From contig QHBM01000037.1 in assembly GCA_003244145.1 (NCBI GenBank), forward strand, positions 1 through 64,000: 64,000 nucleotides of DNA, given 5' to 3'. The notes below the pieces were generated by a model, which saw only the letters and a program-made list of their open reading frames with translations, had not been told where the DNA came from and did no database searches. The stretch's first letter is position 1, and every line of letters starts with the position of its first letter. The translations under genes were made by a program, and so were the position numbers. Below are positions 26,069 through 35,775 of the stretch, in pieces. Origin of the DNA: Chthoniobacterales bacterium. GTDB taxonomy: Bacteria > Verrucomicrobiota > Verrucomicrobiia > Chthoniobacterales > UBA10450.

Positions 26069-28567
26069 CTACTTCATGCCTGGAAGGTCAGGCGCGGGTA
26101 GCTGGGTGGTCTCTTTGCTATCGCCGGGCTTGGGACACTCGGGACAATCATCCTTCTCCAGCTCGGGGCCATAGTGTGTTCTGTCTTCGAGCTTCTGCCG
26201 CAGCCGATAGATATCAAGCTTCGTGAGCGCGACCTCGGGACGCATCAGAACAATCAGCTCGGTTCGGTTGTTGGTCGTGTTCGTATTTCTAAAGAGACCA
26301 CCAATGACCGGGATTCGACTTAGCAAAGGAATGCCGCTTTTGCTAGTGCGCTTGTTGTCCGTAATCAAGCCGCCCAGAACAATGGTCGAACCGTTAGCCG
26401 CCGAAACAGTTGTTTTGATATAACGTGTGGCGATGTTTGGGATCAGATTTCCATCGATGTTCGTGGAGTCAGCTATGCTGTCGAGCTTTTGCAGGATATC
26501 GAGGGTCACTTCCTTTTCGGAGTTGATTAAGGGGACCACTTCGAGTTGCAGAGCGACTTTCTTAAACTGAATGCTGGATTGCGTGCCAAAATTCTGGACG
26601 GGCGTGGACCCTTGGGTGGGCACGAAAGAGGAGAGTGTATTGACGGGCACGGGGATTTCTGTTCCGGAGGCGATGATCGCTTTCTTGTTGTTGCTGGTAA
26701 AAACCATCGGGCGCGAGATGACTTTGAATTTACCTGTCGAATCCAGCGCGTGGACGATGGCGGAGAGACCGAAACCCGTATTTAGGAAAAGACTGGTCCC
26801 GCCTCCTGAGGCGATTCCGGCCGCGAGATTTGTTAGGTTGGTCAAAGTTGTGGCATCGATAGGGGCAATCCCGGTGCCGTTCTTTGTAATGGCGGCAGCT
26901 CCCAGAGGTCCTGCTGTCTTGAATGTGTTTCCGTTCACATCGGTATGGGTCACGCCGTTGGTAGCACGATACTTTTGAAACCAATCAACGCCGAAGTCTT
27001 CCTCATTATTCAGCGTTAGCTCGCCAATCACCGTACTCAAGGCCACCTGCGGCGCCTTGATATCCATTTCATCAAGAAGTTTCCCGACTTTCACGACCAC
27101 TTCCTGGTTTCCCAAAATGATAATCGAATTCGAACGCTGATCGGCGATGATCTTCGCATTGCCGATGGTGACAGCTTTCGGCGCCGTATCGACTGCCTGG
27201 GTGGAGAGTTCTTCCGAGAAATTCTGGCTGCCGCTGCTGTTGCTCGAGGACGAATCAGTGCCGCTGGTCGAAGTTGTCCTTCTCTGGTTTTGCGACGCTT
27301 GTTGCTGCGGAGCGGCAGGGTTGGTGGTGTCACCGGCGCCCTGCTGGTTGGTGCCGGGTTCTGTTAGTGTTTGCACGATTACTGGCAGCACTTCCGCCGC
27401 GCTGATGTAGCGCAAGGGTCGCGTAACCGGTTTGCCGAACTCAACGTTGGCGTCGAACTCGGAGATCAACTTGCGGATGAAAGGCATGTTGATCGGACGG
27501 GTGATGACGTGGATGCGGTTGGTCCGGACGTCTGCGGAAATCTTGATCTTGCCGACGACGATCGAATCTTCGGAGAGCGCGGTCAGGTCGCCCTCGAACT
27601 GCACCTGGGCCGGTGGCTGCGGCACAGGCGGGTTGTTCGGACGGACCGGGCGCACGCCGGGCTGCACGTTCGTCGTGACAGTGCCGCCCTTATCAAAAAC
27701 CTCTTTCAGCATTTCGACCACTTTGCTCGCGTCGGCCCGCTGGAGTTTGATGAACTCGCTCACGACCTGGGCTGGCGGAATATCGATTTGGTCGATGATG
27801 TGGATGAGGCTGCGGATGACAGCGGAGTTTTCGGTGATGAGAATGGAAGAGGATTTCGGCAGCGCGAGAAAAGAAGTGTAGGTCTGCGGCGGCGAAAGGT
27901 ACTGGCCGAGCACCTGTTGGAGCTCGATCGGATCGGCGTAACGAAGCTTGAAGAGAAAGCTGACGACGTGCTCACCTTCCGGGAGGTCGGCTTCGTCGGA
28001 GAGGATCGGGATGCCGGCGTTACGCGGGCTTTTTCCGGTGCCGATGACTTTCACGATGTCGCCTTCGGCCGGCACGAGGGAGTAGCCGTTCATGAGCAAA
28101 TTGATCTCGATGATCTTGATGGCTTCCTCGCGTGGAATGGGACGGCTGAGGAAGATGTTGACCTTGCCCTGGACGAAGTTGTCCATGATCAGCTTCTTGC
28201 CGGTCAGCGTTTCGTAAAGGTGGAGAACGTCGACGACGTCGCTGTTGGGATACTGGAGGGTGACGGTTTTATCGACGGGCGTCGTGCCCGGGATGGCTGG
28301 AGGCGGCGCGGTGACGACGGGGCGTTCCTCCTCGGAGACGGGGGCCGTCGCCGGAGCGGGCGCAGACGGCTTAACATTCGGAGCGGTGGCGGCAGGCAAC
28401 GGCCGGGGAGAAACGGGCGCGACAGTCGGTTTCGCCTGTCCCAAAGCGGAAGTCACCGCTGCGAGGAACAGCGCCACGAAACATGAAGGCCGAAGCACGC
28501 GCTTTATGTAATAGGTCAGGGAGGCCGGGTCAAGATCGGACCCGCCTCCGCCAAGCCGCCTTCGCAT
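26069..28567 (-). CDS. gspD: Type II secretion secretin GspD
   Basis: Outer-membrane channel of a type II secretion or pilus system. About 810-832 aa: signal region (CFVALFLAAVTSALGQ), Pro/Ala-rich linker, N0-N3 domains (YPNSDVVDVLHLYETLTGKK near 105), a Ser/Gln-rich low-complexity loop (about 400-440), then the secretin core with GSTIVLGGLI and SRIPVIGGLF near the C-terminus. The start is uncertain: the first ~23 codons overlap an intergenic repeat, and a GTG at 28498 (VLRPSCF) would begin directly at the signal peptide. gspE lies 3.4 kb downstream on the same strand. Confidence 0.93.
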   Translation of the reverse strand: MRRRLGGGGSDLDPASLTYYIKRVLRPSCFVALFLAAVTSALGQAKPTVAPVSPRPLPAATAPNVKPSAPAPATAPVSEEERPVVTAPPPAIPGTTPVDKTVTLQYPNSDVVDVLHLYETLTGKKLIMDNFVQGKVNIFLSRPIPREEAIKIIEINLLMNGYSLVPAEGDIVKVIGTGKSPRNAGIPILSDEADLPEGEHVVSFLFKLRYADPIELQQVLGQYLSPPQTYTSFLALPKSSSILITENSAVIRSLIHIIDQIDIPPAQVVSEFIKLQRADASKVVEMLKEVFDKGGTVTTNVQPGVRPVRPNNPPVPQPPAQVQFEGDLTALSEDSIVVGKIKISADVRTNRIHVITRPINMPFIRKLISEFDANVEFGKPVTRPLRYISAAEVLPVIVQTLTEPGTNQQGAGDTTNPAAPQQQASQNQRRTTSTSGTDSSSSNSSGSQNFSEELSTQAVDTAPKAVTIGNAKIIADQRSNSIIILGNQEVVVKVGKLLDEMDIKAPQVALSTVIGELTLNNEEDFGVDWFQKYRATNGVTHTDVNGNTFKTAGPLGAAAITKNGTGIAPIDATTLTNLTNLAAGIASGGGTSLFLNTGFGLSAIVHALDSTGKFKVISRPMVFTSNNKKAIIASGTEIPVPVNTLSSFVPTQGSTPVQNFGTQSSIQFKKVALQLEVVPLINSEKEVTLDILQKLDSIADSTNIDGNLIPNIATRYIKTTVSAANGSTIVLGGLITDNKRTSKSGIPLLSRIPVIGGLFRNTNTTNNRTELIVLMRPEVALTKLDIYRLRQKLEDRTHYGPELEKDDCPECPKPGDSKETTQLPAPDLPGMK

Positions 28568-28599
28568 AAAGCTACGGCGAGCCGTGGGCTACGGCGCGG
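28556..28599. repeat. CCGCCTTCGC...GCTACGGCG repeat overlapping the gspD 5' end
   Basis: The 24-nt unit 28556-28579 is closely matched by 63543-63565. A second half-unit GGCTACGGCGCGG (28587-28599) is identical to 63556-63568. The unit is itself partly palindromic (CGCC...GGCG, TTCGC...GC). It overlaps the first codons of the longest gspD frame. Confidence 0.65.
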
Positions 28600-28614
28600 C
28601 GGGGGTCGGAGCGT

Positions 28615-29394
28615 TTATTGAAAACCCATCGCATCCAGCAATGGTCGATCGATTTCGCCCGTGACTTCCAAGCCGTGGCTCCGTTGATATCGCCTCACCG
28701 CGTTACGCGTATCGGGGCCACTGCTGCCATCCACCGCGCCGCGGTATAACCCTTCCCTGGCCAACTCTGCCTGCACCTGGCTCACGCTCGAATCCGCATT
28801 GCCGTTGTCGTATTGGGATTGCGCGTATTCGTTCTGCGCATAGCCATCCTCGTAATAGGCGTTATCGTAGTAGGGATAGGCCCCGTAAGGGTAACCATAT
28901 CCATACCCGTATCCGTAGCCCCAGGGAAAGAGGTCGAGAAGCACCCACGAGTTGTTGCGCCAGCGGCACCTCTGACCATGCCAAAAGTGATCGCGGCTTC
29001 GATCCCAATTCCGACTGGACCGCGCCAGGACGCGACCCTGGCTGTTGAAACCTTGAGCCCGCAGAGCGGCGGTGCGACTCGCCGTGAGGCGCGGATTCGA
29101 AGCCGAGAACGTCCGCGGGTTGAGAGCGGTCATTCGATTCGCTGAAAACCGCGGACCAGAAGTGGAGACCCGATTACGGAACATCGCCTGCGAGGAGAAG
29201 CGCGGCGACGAGTTATAATAGCGCGCCATGTTATTCGAAAAGCTCCGGCCGGGGCCGGAAAAATGGCGGGCGGGCGCTGAATAATGAGGAGCGGCAGTGA
29301 ACGAGCGTGCGCTTGAGCGCGAACCACCTTGCGCCGGTTGCAGCAAAGCGACGCTCGCCATCACGATCAAACCGAATATGCCAGATGTTTTCAC
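28615..29394 (-). CDS. Exported protein with C-terminal peptidoglycan-binding domain
   Basis: A 259-aa protein: signal peptide (MKTSGIFGLIVMASVALLQPAQG), a Ser/Arg/Phe-rich low-complexity region (about 25-130), an aromatic WVLLDLFPWGYGYGYGYGYP stretch (about 150-170), and a PG_binding_1 domain (about 195-258: VQAELAREGLYRGAVDG, then AVRRYQRSHGL). The last domain binds peptidoglycan in many hydrolases, but no catalytic domain is visible here. A structural or anchoring envelope role is likely (inference). Confidence 0.8.
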   Translation of the reverse strand: MKTSGIFGLIVMASVALLQPAQGGSRSSARSFTAAPHYSAPARHFSGPGRSFSNNMARYYNSSPRFSSQAMFRNRVSTSGPRFSANRMTALNPRTFSASNPRLTASRTAALRAQGFNSQGRVLARSSRNWDRSRDHFWHGQRCRWRNNSWVLLDLFPWGYGYGYGYGYPYGAYPYYDNAYYEDGYAQNEYAQSQYDNGNADSSVSQVQAELAREGLYRGAVDGSSGPDTRNAVRRYQRSHGLEVTGEIDRPLLDAMGFQ

Positions 29395-29469
29395 GATCCA
29401 AGTCTACGACTGAATGCCGGCTCCAAGCAACTACGACGATTGGGACTCGCGCGATCTTGCGGGGGTCGG

Positions 29470-29682
29470 ATGGCATGTGCGGTGCTTAAGCATCCGGACA
29501 TGCTGAATCCTGCGGCGATCGACTCCATGCCGACCCATCGGGGTGAGTCGGATTTCTGGGTTCGCCTCCTCCGCGACGATGTGATGCGCGATTGCGACGA
29601 CCTGGAAAAGTTGCTGATCGGTTGCGAAATCATCGCCGCGCTCGATGCGGCGGGCATGCTCGCGGCGCGCGTCATTTCCTAA
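29470..29682 (+). CDS. Small hypothetical protein
   Basis: A 70-aa product from MACAVLKHPD. The C-terminal half forms an amphipathic helix pattern (LLRDDVMRDCDDLEKLLIGCEIIAALDAAGMLAA). A G-rich GGGGGTCGG lies before the ATG. No family is recognised; three cysteines and an acidic charge are the only notable features. It lies between the peptidoglycan-binding protein (divergent) and the exported protein at 29717. It could be a chance open frame. Confidence 0.4.
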   Translation: MACAVLKHPDMLNPAAIDSMPTHRGESDFWVRLLRDDVMRDCDDLEKLLIGCEIIAALDAAGMLAARVIS

Positions 29683-29716
29683 ATCCAAAAATCTGTCATC
29701 CTGACCGCAGCGAAGG

Positions 29717-30265
29717 ATGATGAGACGTCACAAAACTTTGGCGCTGCTGTCGGCTGCGGGTTTCCTTTCGTTTCTGTCTCACCACGCCGCATCGTCAACC
29801 GTCTCCGCGATCTCGGTCCCGCTGGCCAAGGTCGTTTCGCAATCGCAATTGATCGTCATCGGTTCGGTCGAGCGCATTCCGATTCTCCATGCGCCAGACG
29901 CAACGAAGCATGATCCCGGACTAAGATATTTTGAGGTGCGCGTGGAGGAGGTACTGAAGCCCTCACGCAACGGAAGCGCGAAAAGTCCGCAAGGCGCTAC
30001 GATCCCAATCTTCGATCCGCAAGAAACATTCTATCACGAGCGAGCGGACCTCATCGCCGCGGAGGTCATCTCGTTTGCCGATCCGCGCTATCCGACCAAA
30101 GCGCGTCCGATCGCGGCGGGCGATCGGCTGGTGTTCTTTCTCGCCGCACCGGGGAAGCCGCAAAAATCTCCCCTGCCGGGCGCTTACTTTCTGGCGTGCG
30201 GCCAGGCTTACGACACGCTTGCGATCAAGCCCGCCGTGCTCAAGCTGCTGAAAGAGGTCCGCTGA
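29717..30265 (+). CDS. Exported hypothetical protein
   Basis: A 182-aa protein with a signal peptide (about 1-28, LALLSAAGFLSFLSHHAAS) and a compact beta-rich domain: LAKVVSQSQLIVIGSVERI, YFEVRVEEVLKPS and AAGDRLVFFLA. The pattern of a strand followed by V-E-E-V-L-K is seen in secreted proteins that look like modified OB folds, but I cannot name a family. Its last 26 nt overlap the convergent desaturase gene. Confidence 0.65.
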   Translation: MMRRHKTLALLSAAGFLSFLSHHAASSTVSAISVPLAKVVSQSQLIVIGSVERIPILHAPDATKHDPGLRYFEVRVEEVLKPSRNGSAKSPQGATIPIFDPQETFYHERADLIAAEVISFADPRYPTKARPIAAGDRLVFFLAAPGKPQKSPLPGAYFLACGQAYDTLAIKPAVLKLLKEVR

Positions 30266-31241
30266 ATTCGGACGAACCCTCGGTCGCCCGGGCCCGCTCG
30301 GCCGCCAAAATCTTATCCGTCGGGACGCGCCGCAGATTTTTGGTGAAGCGCAGTTTCGACAAAGTCCAAATGATCCATTTGGTCGGATCGAAATTCCAGG
30401 GCTTCACGCCGTTGCGATAGTCGTACTGAAATTCGTGATGATAGTTGTGATAGCCTTCGCCGAAAGTGACGAGCGCCAGCACGAACGAATCGCGCGCGCT
30501 GCATTTCGTGGAGTAAGGCTGGCGGCCGAAGACGTGGCAGGCGCTGTTGATGAAAAAGGTGCAATGCTGCAACGCGACAATGCGGGTGATGCCCGCGAGC
30601 AGGAACGCGCCCAACGCGCCGCTCCATCCATTCCAAAGAAAACCGAGCACCGGCGGCAGAACGAAACTGACCACGATCGCGATCCACTGGACGTAACGGT
30701 CCTGCCAGACGACGAGACGATCTTTGCGCAGGTCGCCGACATTATCGTAGGGCCCTTCGGGATGAAGTTTGAAAATGAGCCAACCGATGTGCGCGAAGAA
30801 AAATCCTTTAGAGATGCTGTAAGGATCGTCGTCATGATCGACGTGCTTATGATGGCGCCGATGTTCGCTCGCCCACATCAGGACGGAATTCTCGAAGGCG
30901 CCCGCGCCGAAGACGAGGGTGAAAAGGCGCACCGGCCAGGAGGCTTGAAAAGCGATATGGGAGAAAAGCCGATGGTAACCGATGGAGATGCTGAAGCCGC
31001 ACGCGCCAAACATCACGAAAAAGAGCGCGACCTGAAACCAGTCGAGCCCGAAGAACCAGAGATAGACTGGGACCGCGGTGAGGGTGAGAACGAGGGTGCC
31101 GATCAGGAACGAGCTGGTGGTCCAATTAATGCGCTTGCGCGGCAAACGAAAGAAGGAATCACTCGAATTGTCGTGACTGACCTCGGCCGCATCAGATGTG
31201 GCGGGGGCGTTAATGGTGAAAGTAGAAGATTGCATTGGCAC
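30240..31241 (-). CDS. Acyl-CoA/acyl-lipid fatty acid desaturase
   Basis: A membrane di-iron delta-9-type desaturase, 333 aa. The three histidine boxes are HRLFSH (90-95), HRRHHKHVDH (127-136) and EGYHNYHH (about 266-273). There are four hydrophobic segments, two before box 1. It introduces a double bond into acyl chains using O2 and an electron donor, tuning membrane fluidity. The N-terminal 30 residues are polar and variable. Monocistronic as far as visible; convergent with the exported protein. Confidence 0.93.
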   Translation of the reverse strand: MPMQSSTFTINAPATSDAAEVSHDNSSDSFFRLPRKRINWTTSSFLIGTLVLTLTAVPVYLWFFGLDWFQVALFFVMFGACGFSISIGYHRLFSHIAFQASWPVRLFTLVFGAGAFENSVLMWASEHRRHHKHVDHDDDPYSISKGFFFAHIGWLIFKLHPEGPYDNVGDLRKDRLVVWQDRYVQWIAIVVSFVLPPVLGFLWNGWSGALGAFLLAGITRIVALQHCTFFINSACHVFGRQPYSTKCSARDSFVLALVTFGEGYHNYHHEFQYDYRNGVKPWNFDPTKWIIWTLSKLRFTKNLRRVPTDKILAAERARATEGSSEFSGPLSAA

Positions 31242-31385
31242 CTGTTTCTAGTTGAACGCGGACCCGCGTTCGTTTTCCCCGTGGAAGGGCCTGGTGCCGT
31301 GGCAAGAGACGCCTAACTGACTACGGCGAGCACAGTCGTCGCGAACGGCGTGAAGTCAAACGACGCGGGACGCGATTGCTCGAAG

Positions 31386-34112
31386 TCACCGCGTCGTGAT
31401 TCCTTCGGCGATATCGACGTGAAGCGGCTGTTTCATTTTCACTTTTCCGTAGCTCAGCTCCGCGGTGTAATCGCCGGCCGGGAGAAACTTCTTCGGATCG
31501 TCGCCGCCATATTTCGTCAGCACGTCCTCGGTCGGACGCAGGTCCCAGGTCAGCCGCGTCATGCCCACCACGCCGGGCGCTTTCAGATTCGCCACCGGCT
31601 GGTTCGCTGAGTTCGTGATCGCGATCTTGATTTCATCGCCGGTGAATTCCTTTACCCAAACAGTGAAGAGCGCGCCATCGGGCGGATTACTGCCGCGATA
31701 AACGCCTTTGCCATTCCAATCGGAAAAACCAGTCGGCACATAGGCGCCGAGCGCTGGCCGCACGCTGAACAAATGCGCGGGCTTGCCCACAATCTCCGGT
31801 GTGATTTCGCGCAGCGGTCGCGTGTCTTCGAGAATGCCGATGCTGCGCCCATGCGTCGCGATGACGAGATCGTGCGTGCGCGGATGAATTTGCAGATCGT
31901 CCACGCGCACCGCCGGCATGTCGCCAAGTTTCATCCAGTGCGCTCCCTGATCGAAGGAAGCGAACAATCCGAAATGCGTTCCGGCGTAGAGCAAACGCGG
32001 ATTGACCGGATCTTCGCGCACCACTTCCACCGGCGCATCGGGCGGCAACCCCTCGCCCACCACGCTTTGCCACGTCTTGCCGCCATCCCCGGTCCGCACG
32101 ATCATCGGCCGATCGTCGCCGGCGCGATATGCGTTCACCGCGACGCAGGCGACGTTCGCATCCTTCGCTCCGGGCTCGATCCGCGAAATCCATTGGCCGC
32201 GCGCCGGCTCCGGCAAATTCGCGGTTAGCTCGGTCCATTTGCCGCCATCGTTATCGGTGACCCAAAGCCGGCCGTCATCGGTGCCCGCCCACAACAGGCC
32301 CGGCTTGACCGGCGATTCCGCGAGCGAAAAAACGACGCCGTAATTTTCCGCGCCGCTCCCGCTCGTGTTGGTGCGCGCGGACTCGTTGCGGGAGAGATCG
32401 GGACTGATGACCGCGTAATGTTCCGCGCGATCGGTCAGGCGAAAAACGTGATTGCCGCCGAGATAAAGGACGCCGGGTTTGTGCCGGCTCATGAGGAGTG
32501 GCGAATTCCAATGAAAGCGATAATTCGGCTGGCCCTCCGGCGCGTCCGGCTTGAGCTGGCGCAGTTCGCCCGTGCGCATATTGAAGCGATGCACGGCGCC
32601 GCCCTGGTTGTCGCCATAAAACGTGTCGCGATCCGCCGGGTCGAACAAAACGTAGAAGCCATCCGCGCCGGTGAAAGGTATCCAATCGGAATTGCGAATG
32701 CCTTCCTTGCTTTGCACGCCGCTCGGTCCCACCCAATTGCAGTTGTCCTGCAACCCGCCCGCGATGCGATAGAACGGCCGGCTGTCATCGAGCGAGATGC
32801 GATAGAATTCGCCGGAGGGAATCCGGTTCAGATGGTCCCAGCCTTTGCCCGCGCCGTAACTTTGGTAAATGCCGCCGTCATTCCCGATCAGCAGACGCTG
32901 ACAAACCGGCGGCTTCGGCGGTTTGTTTTTGTCCTCCGGTCTCGGCGGCTTCGGCACGGGCGTGGTGCCGGGTTGAATCACGAGCGCGTGACAATCGGGA
33001 TGAAGTTTGTCCGAAAGATCTTCCCGGAAGTTTTTCCCGCCGTCATCCGAAACGAGCAAAGCGAGCCCGAGCAAATAGACGCGTTGATCGTTCGACGGAT
33101 CGATCCGGATCTGGCTGAAATAAAACGGCCGCGGATCGTAATCGCTCATGCGCGTCCATTTTTCGCCGCCGTCTTCCGAGCGAAAAACGCCGCCGCTCCG
33201 GCTATGAATGTCAGTGAGCGGTCCGTTCCCGCCTTCCTCGCTTTGCACGACTGCCATCACCACTTTCGGATTTCCGGGCGTCACCGCGAGACCGATGCGG
33301 CCCGTCTGCGGTGGAAGCCCGCCGCCGAGTTTTTTCCAGTTCGCGCCGCCATTGATGCTTTTGAAAATCCCGCTGACGTCCTCGCCGTTCGTCAGAGCCG
33401 AGCCATAGGTAAATCCCCACGGCGAACGCTGCCGCGCGTAGAGCGCCGCATAAATGATCTCAGGATTCGAAGGGTCGATCGTCACATCGCCGCAACCGAC
33501 CCGGGCAGCGTGCGGCGCCGGCGCCTGCAAAACCGGCTTCCAATTTTTCCCGCCGTCGATGGTTTTGAAAAGTCCGCGCTCGCCGCCATCAGCCCAAAGA
33601 TGACCAACCGCGGCCACGTACGCGATTTCAGGATTCGTGGGATGAACGATGATGCGCGCGATCGCGCGGCTTTCTTTCAATCCGGTATTCTGCCAGGTGC
33701 TGCCTCCATCGGTGGAGCGGAAGACGCCCTTGCCCCAGCCGGAGGAATTCCGGTCGTTCGCTTCTCCAGTGCCGACCCAGATCACATCGGAATCCGAAGG
33801 CGCGATTGCGACGGCGCCGATCGATTGCGCCGATTCCTTGTCGAAAATCGGATCGAAGGAAACGCCGTTATCGCCGGTTTTGAAAAGGCCGCCGGTCGCG
33901 AGACCGACATAGAAGACAGCGGGATTGCGCGGGTCGAGCGCGATGTCGGAAACGCGCCCGCCCATGACCGCCGGCCCGATCGCGCGGACCTTGAGATTTT
34001 TGAAGAGAACGTCGGTGAGCGGCGGCGCCGGCGGAGTGTCTTGCGCAAACGCCGGCAGAACAGTTGCGAGGAAAACCGAAGCGAAGAGGCGAAAAGAAAA
34101 CGGAGCGCGCAT
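31386..34112 (-). CDS. Exported BNR/VPS10-type beta-propeller protein
   Basis: A 908-aa secreted protein: signal peptide (FRLFASVFLATVLPAFA), then many Asp-box/BNR repeats (GLFKTGDNGVSF, VFRSTDGGSTWQ, LFKTIDGGKNWK, IFKSINGGANWK, MIVRTGDGGKTWQ) forming a VPS10/sortilin-like propeller, and a C-terminal region resembling a FlgD-like Ig fold that ends DIAEGITTR. Annotated relatives are called glycosyl hydrolases, but no catalytic acid can be assigned. The start at 34112 is preferred; the open frame upstream runs through an intergenic repeat. Follows the M28 peptidase gene. Confidence 0.88.
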   Translation of the reverse strand: MRAPFSFRLFASVFLATVLPAFAQDTPPAPPLTDVLFKNLKVRAIGPAVMGGRVSDIALDPRNPAVFYVGLATGGLFKTGDNGVSFDPIFDKESAQSIGAVAIAPSDSDVIWVGTGEANDRNSSGWGKGVFRSTDGGSTWQNTGLKESRAIARIIVHPTNPEIAYVAAVGHLWADGGERGLFKTIDGGKNWKPVLQAPAPHAARVGCGDVTIDPSNPEIIYAALYARQRSPWGFTYGSALTNGEDVSGIFKSINGGANWKKLGGGLPPQTGRIGLAVTPGNPKVVMAVVQSEEGGNGPLTDIHSRSGGVFRSEDGGEKWTRMSDYDPRPFYFSQIRIDPSNDQRVYLLGLALLVSDDGGKNFREDLSDKLHPDCHALVIQPGTTPVPKPPRPEDKNKPPKPPVCQRLLIGNDGGIYQSYGAGKGWDHLNRIPSGEFYRISLDDSRPFYRIAGGLQDNCNWVGPSGVQSKEGIRNSDWIPFTGADGFYVLFDPADRDTFYGDNQGGAVHRFNMRTGELRQLKPDAPEGQPNYRFHWNSPLLMSRHKPGVLYLGGNHVFRLTDRAEHYAVISPDLSRNESARTNTSGSGAENYGVVFSLAESPVKPGLLWAGTDDGRLWVTDNDGGKWTELTANLPEPARGQWISRIEPGAKDANVACVAVNAYRAGDDRPMIVRTGDGGKTWQSVVGEGLPPDAPVEVVREDPVNPRLLYAGTHFGLFASFDQGAHWMKLGDMPAVRVDDLQIHPRTHDLVIATHGRSIGILEDTRPLREITPEIVGKPAHLFSVRPALGAYVPTGFSDWNGKGVYRGSNPPDGALFTVWVKEFTGDEIKIAITNSANQPVANLKAPGVVGMTRLTWDLRPTEDVLTKYGGDDPKKFLPAGDYTAELSYGKVKMKQPLHVDIAEGITTR

Positions 34113-34129
34113 GGCAACTATTCTTCGCC

Positions 34130-34197
34130 GGTAGGGCGAGACTCTGTCGAGCCTCTTCGCTATTATTGTAGCTGGCTCGACAGAGTCTCGCCCTACC
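34130..34197. repeat. Perfect 24-bp inverted repeat (GGTAGGGCGAGACTC type)
   Basis: Arms 34130-34153 and 34174-34197 are exact inverted copies with a 20-nt AT-rich loop. It lies between the M28 peptidase stop (34210) and the propeller protein start (34112), 18 nt before that ATG. No T-run follows. In RNA this would fold into a very stable 24-bp stem. Confidence 0.9.
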
Positions 34198-34209
34198 AAA
34201 AGGAACCAA

Positions 34210-35685
34210 TTATCGCGGCAAAGGCTTTTCGAGATTGGCCAGGGCGTAGGCGGTGACGGCAACTACCGCGGCGTTTTCCGCCAGCTCGCGCGGGACAATC
34301 TTATCCAGCGTGTCGGCGGCGGTGTGATGATAATTAAAGTAAGTCCGATTATCCTGGATCGGACTAAACCCCGGCACGCCTAGTTTCGTCAGCGGCGAGA
34401 TGTCGGCGCCGGGATGTTCCGCCAGATTCAAAATGCCCGCGCCGGAATCTGTCAGAATTTTTGCGACCGGCTCGAAGAACGATCTCGCTTCCGGCTTGGT
34501 GGCGTAATTGATCCCGAGCGGATGCCCCGCGCCGCCGTCGGTCTCCATCGCGGCGAAGTGATTCGCGATCTCCTTTTCGTGGTCCTTCGCGTAAGTCTTG
34601 CCGCCGGCCAATCCGTTCTCTTCATTCATCCACGCGATCACGCGCACCGTTCGCTTCGGTTTCAGATGCAACTGCTGGATCAGGCTCGCCGCTTCCATCG
34701 AAACCGCGACCCCGGCGCCGTCATCGATCGCTCCCGTCCCGAGATCCCAGGAATCCAAATGGCCCGAAACGATCACGATCTGTTCCGGATGCTCGCTCCC
34801 TTTTATGTCGCCGATCACGTTGTAACTGACCACGTCGGGAAGTTGCTGCGGCGTGAGCACGAGGTGCATCCGAACCGGGCCTTGCGGGGCGAGCGCCGAG
34901 ATCAGATCGGCGTCTTCCGCGGTCACTGCTCCGGCCGGAATCTTCGGCAAATCTTTTTTGTAATCGGTCTGCCCCGTGTGCGGCAGGCGGTACTCAGCGC
35001 CGCCAACTGAGCGGATCAGTGCCGCGATCGCCCCTAATTTGCCGGCGGCACTGGGCGCCTCCGCGCGATATTTCACCGCCTGGGAATAAGCTTCGCCGGC
35101 GCGGCTTTGCGCCGCCATTTGCTTATCGAAGTGATAATCGAAAAGAACGATTTTGCCGGCGACCTTGTCACGGCCGAGCGCTTCCAGTTCATCGAAATTT
35201 CGGACGACGATCACTTCCGCTGTCACTCCTTCCGCGGGGGTGGCGACGCTCCCGCCGAGCGCGGTCAGCACAATTTTCTGCGTCGTTTTTTCCGCCATGC
35301 CGGGATACTCGACGAGCGCGGCCGTTTCTTCGCCACGCACCCAATGGTTCACCATCACCTTCTCCAGTTGGACCTCGAGCCCGAGCGCCTTCAATTCCGC
35401 GGAAACGTAATCGACAGCCTTCTGCGCCTGGGCCGAGCCGGTTAGGCGCGGACCGATGTTATTGGATAGATGCGCGACCTGCCGATAAGCGTAATCGCTT
35501 TTCAAGGCGGCCTGGTGGAGCTGCATCAGCTCGGCCAGAGTCTGGGTGGAATACGGCGTGGGAGTCGGCGTCGGTGTGGGTGTGGGCGGCTCCCCTTGCG
35601 CGAAACAGGAGAGCGCGCTCATGAAAATAACAGCCGCGCCAAACGAGAGGTGAAGAAAGCTCGTCCGAATTTTGATTTTGATCAT
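34210..35685 (-). CDS. Exported M28 family metallopeptidase
   Basis: A 491-aa secreted aminopeptidase-type enzyme. The signal peptide (about 5-28) is followed by a Pro-Thr repeat linker ([11 protein letters not shown]). A PA-like insert lies at about 120-250. Zinc ligands of the M28 site: SGHLDSWD (His, Asp), AIDDGAGV (Asp), NEENGLAGG (catalytic Glu and Glu), METDGG (Asp), and NYHHTAADT (His). Likely degrades peptides in the periplasm or outside the cell. The start [10 protein letters not shown] at 35685 begins the signal peptide directly. Confidence 0.93.
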   Translation of the reverse strand: MIKIKIRTSFLHLSFGAAVIFMSALSCFAQGEPPTPTPTPTPTPYSTQTLAELMQLHQAALKSDYAYRQVAHLSNNIGPRLTGSAQAQKAVDYVSAELKALGLEVQLEKVMVNHWVRGEETAALVEYPGMAEKTTQKIVLTALGGSVATPAEGVTAEVIVVRNFDELEALGRDKVAGKIVLFDYHFDKQMAAQSRAGEAYSQAVKYRAEAPSAAGKLGAIAALIRSVGGAEYRLPHTGQTDYKKDLPKIPAGAVTAEDADLISALAPQGPVRMHLVLTPQQLPDVVSYNVIGDIKGSEHPEQIVIVSGHLDSWDLGTGAIDDGAGVAVSMEAASLIQQLHLKPKRTVRVIAWMNEENGLAGGKTYAKDHEKEIANHFAAMETDGGAGHPLGINYATKPEARSFFEPVAKILTDSGAGILNLAEHPGADISPLTKLGVPGFSPIQDNRTYFNYHHTAADTLDKIVPRELAENAAVVAVTAYALANLEKPLPR

Positions 35686-35775
35686 AATGACGAGGCGACT
35701 TCGAGATTGTCCTTTCCGCCTGGCCTCACTAGACAATGCCGTTGCCGCCGCCGCTTGCAACCAACCCTGACCACC

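Noticed and set aside
26571-28486. Plus-strand open frames opposite gspD
   Set aside because: Secretin motifs on the minus strand are unambiguous; the antisense products show no motif.
32418-34256. 612-codon plus-strand open frame opposite the BNR propeller gene
   Set aside because: Antisense shadow; no ribosome site and no recognisable domain.
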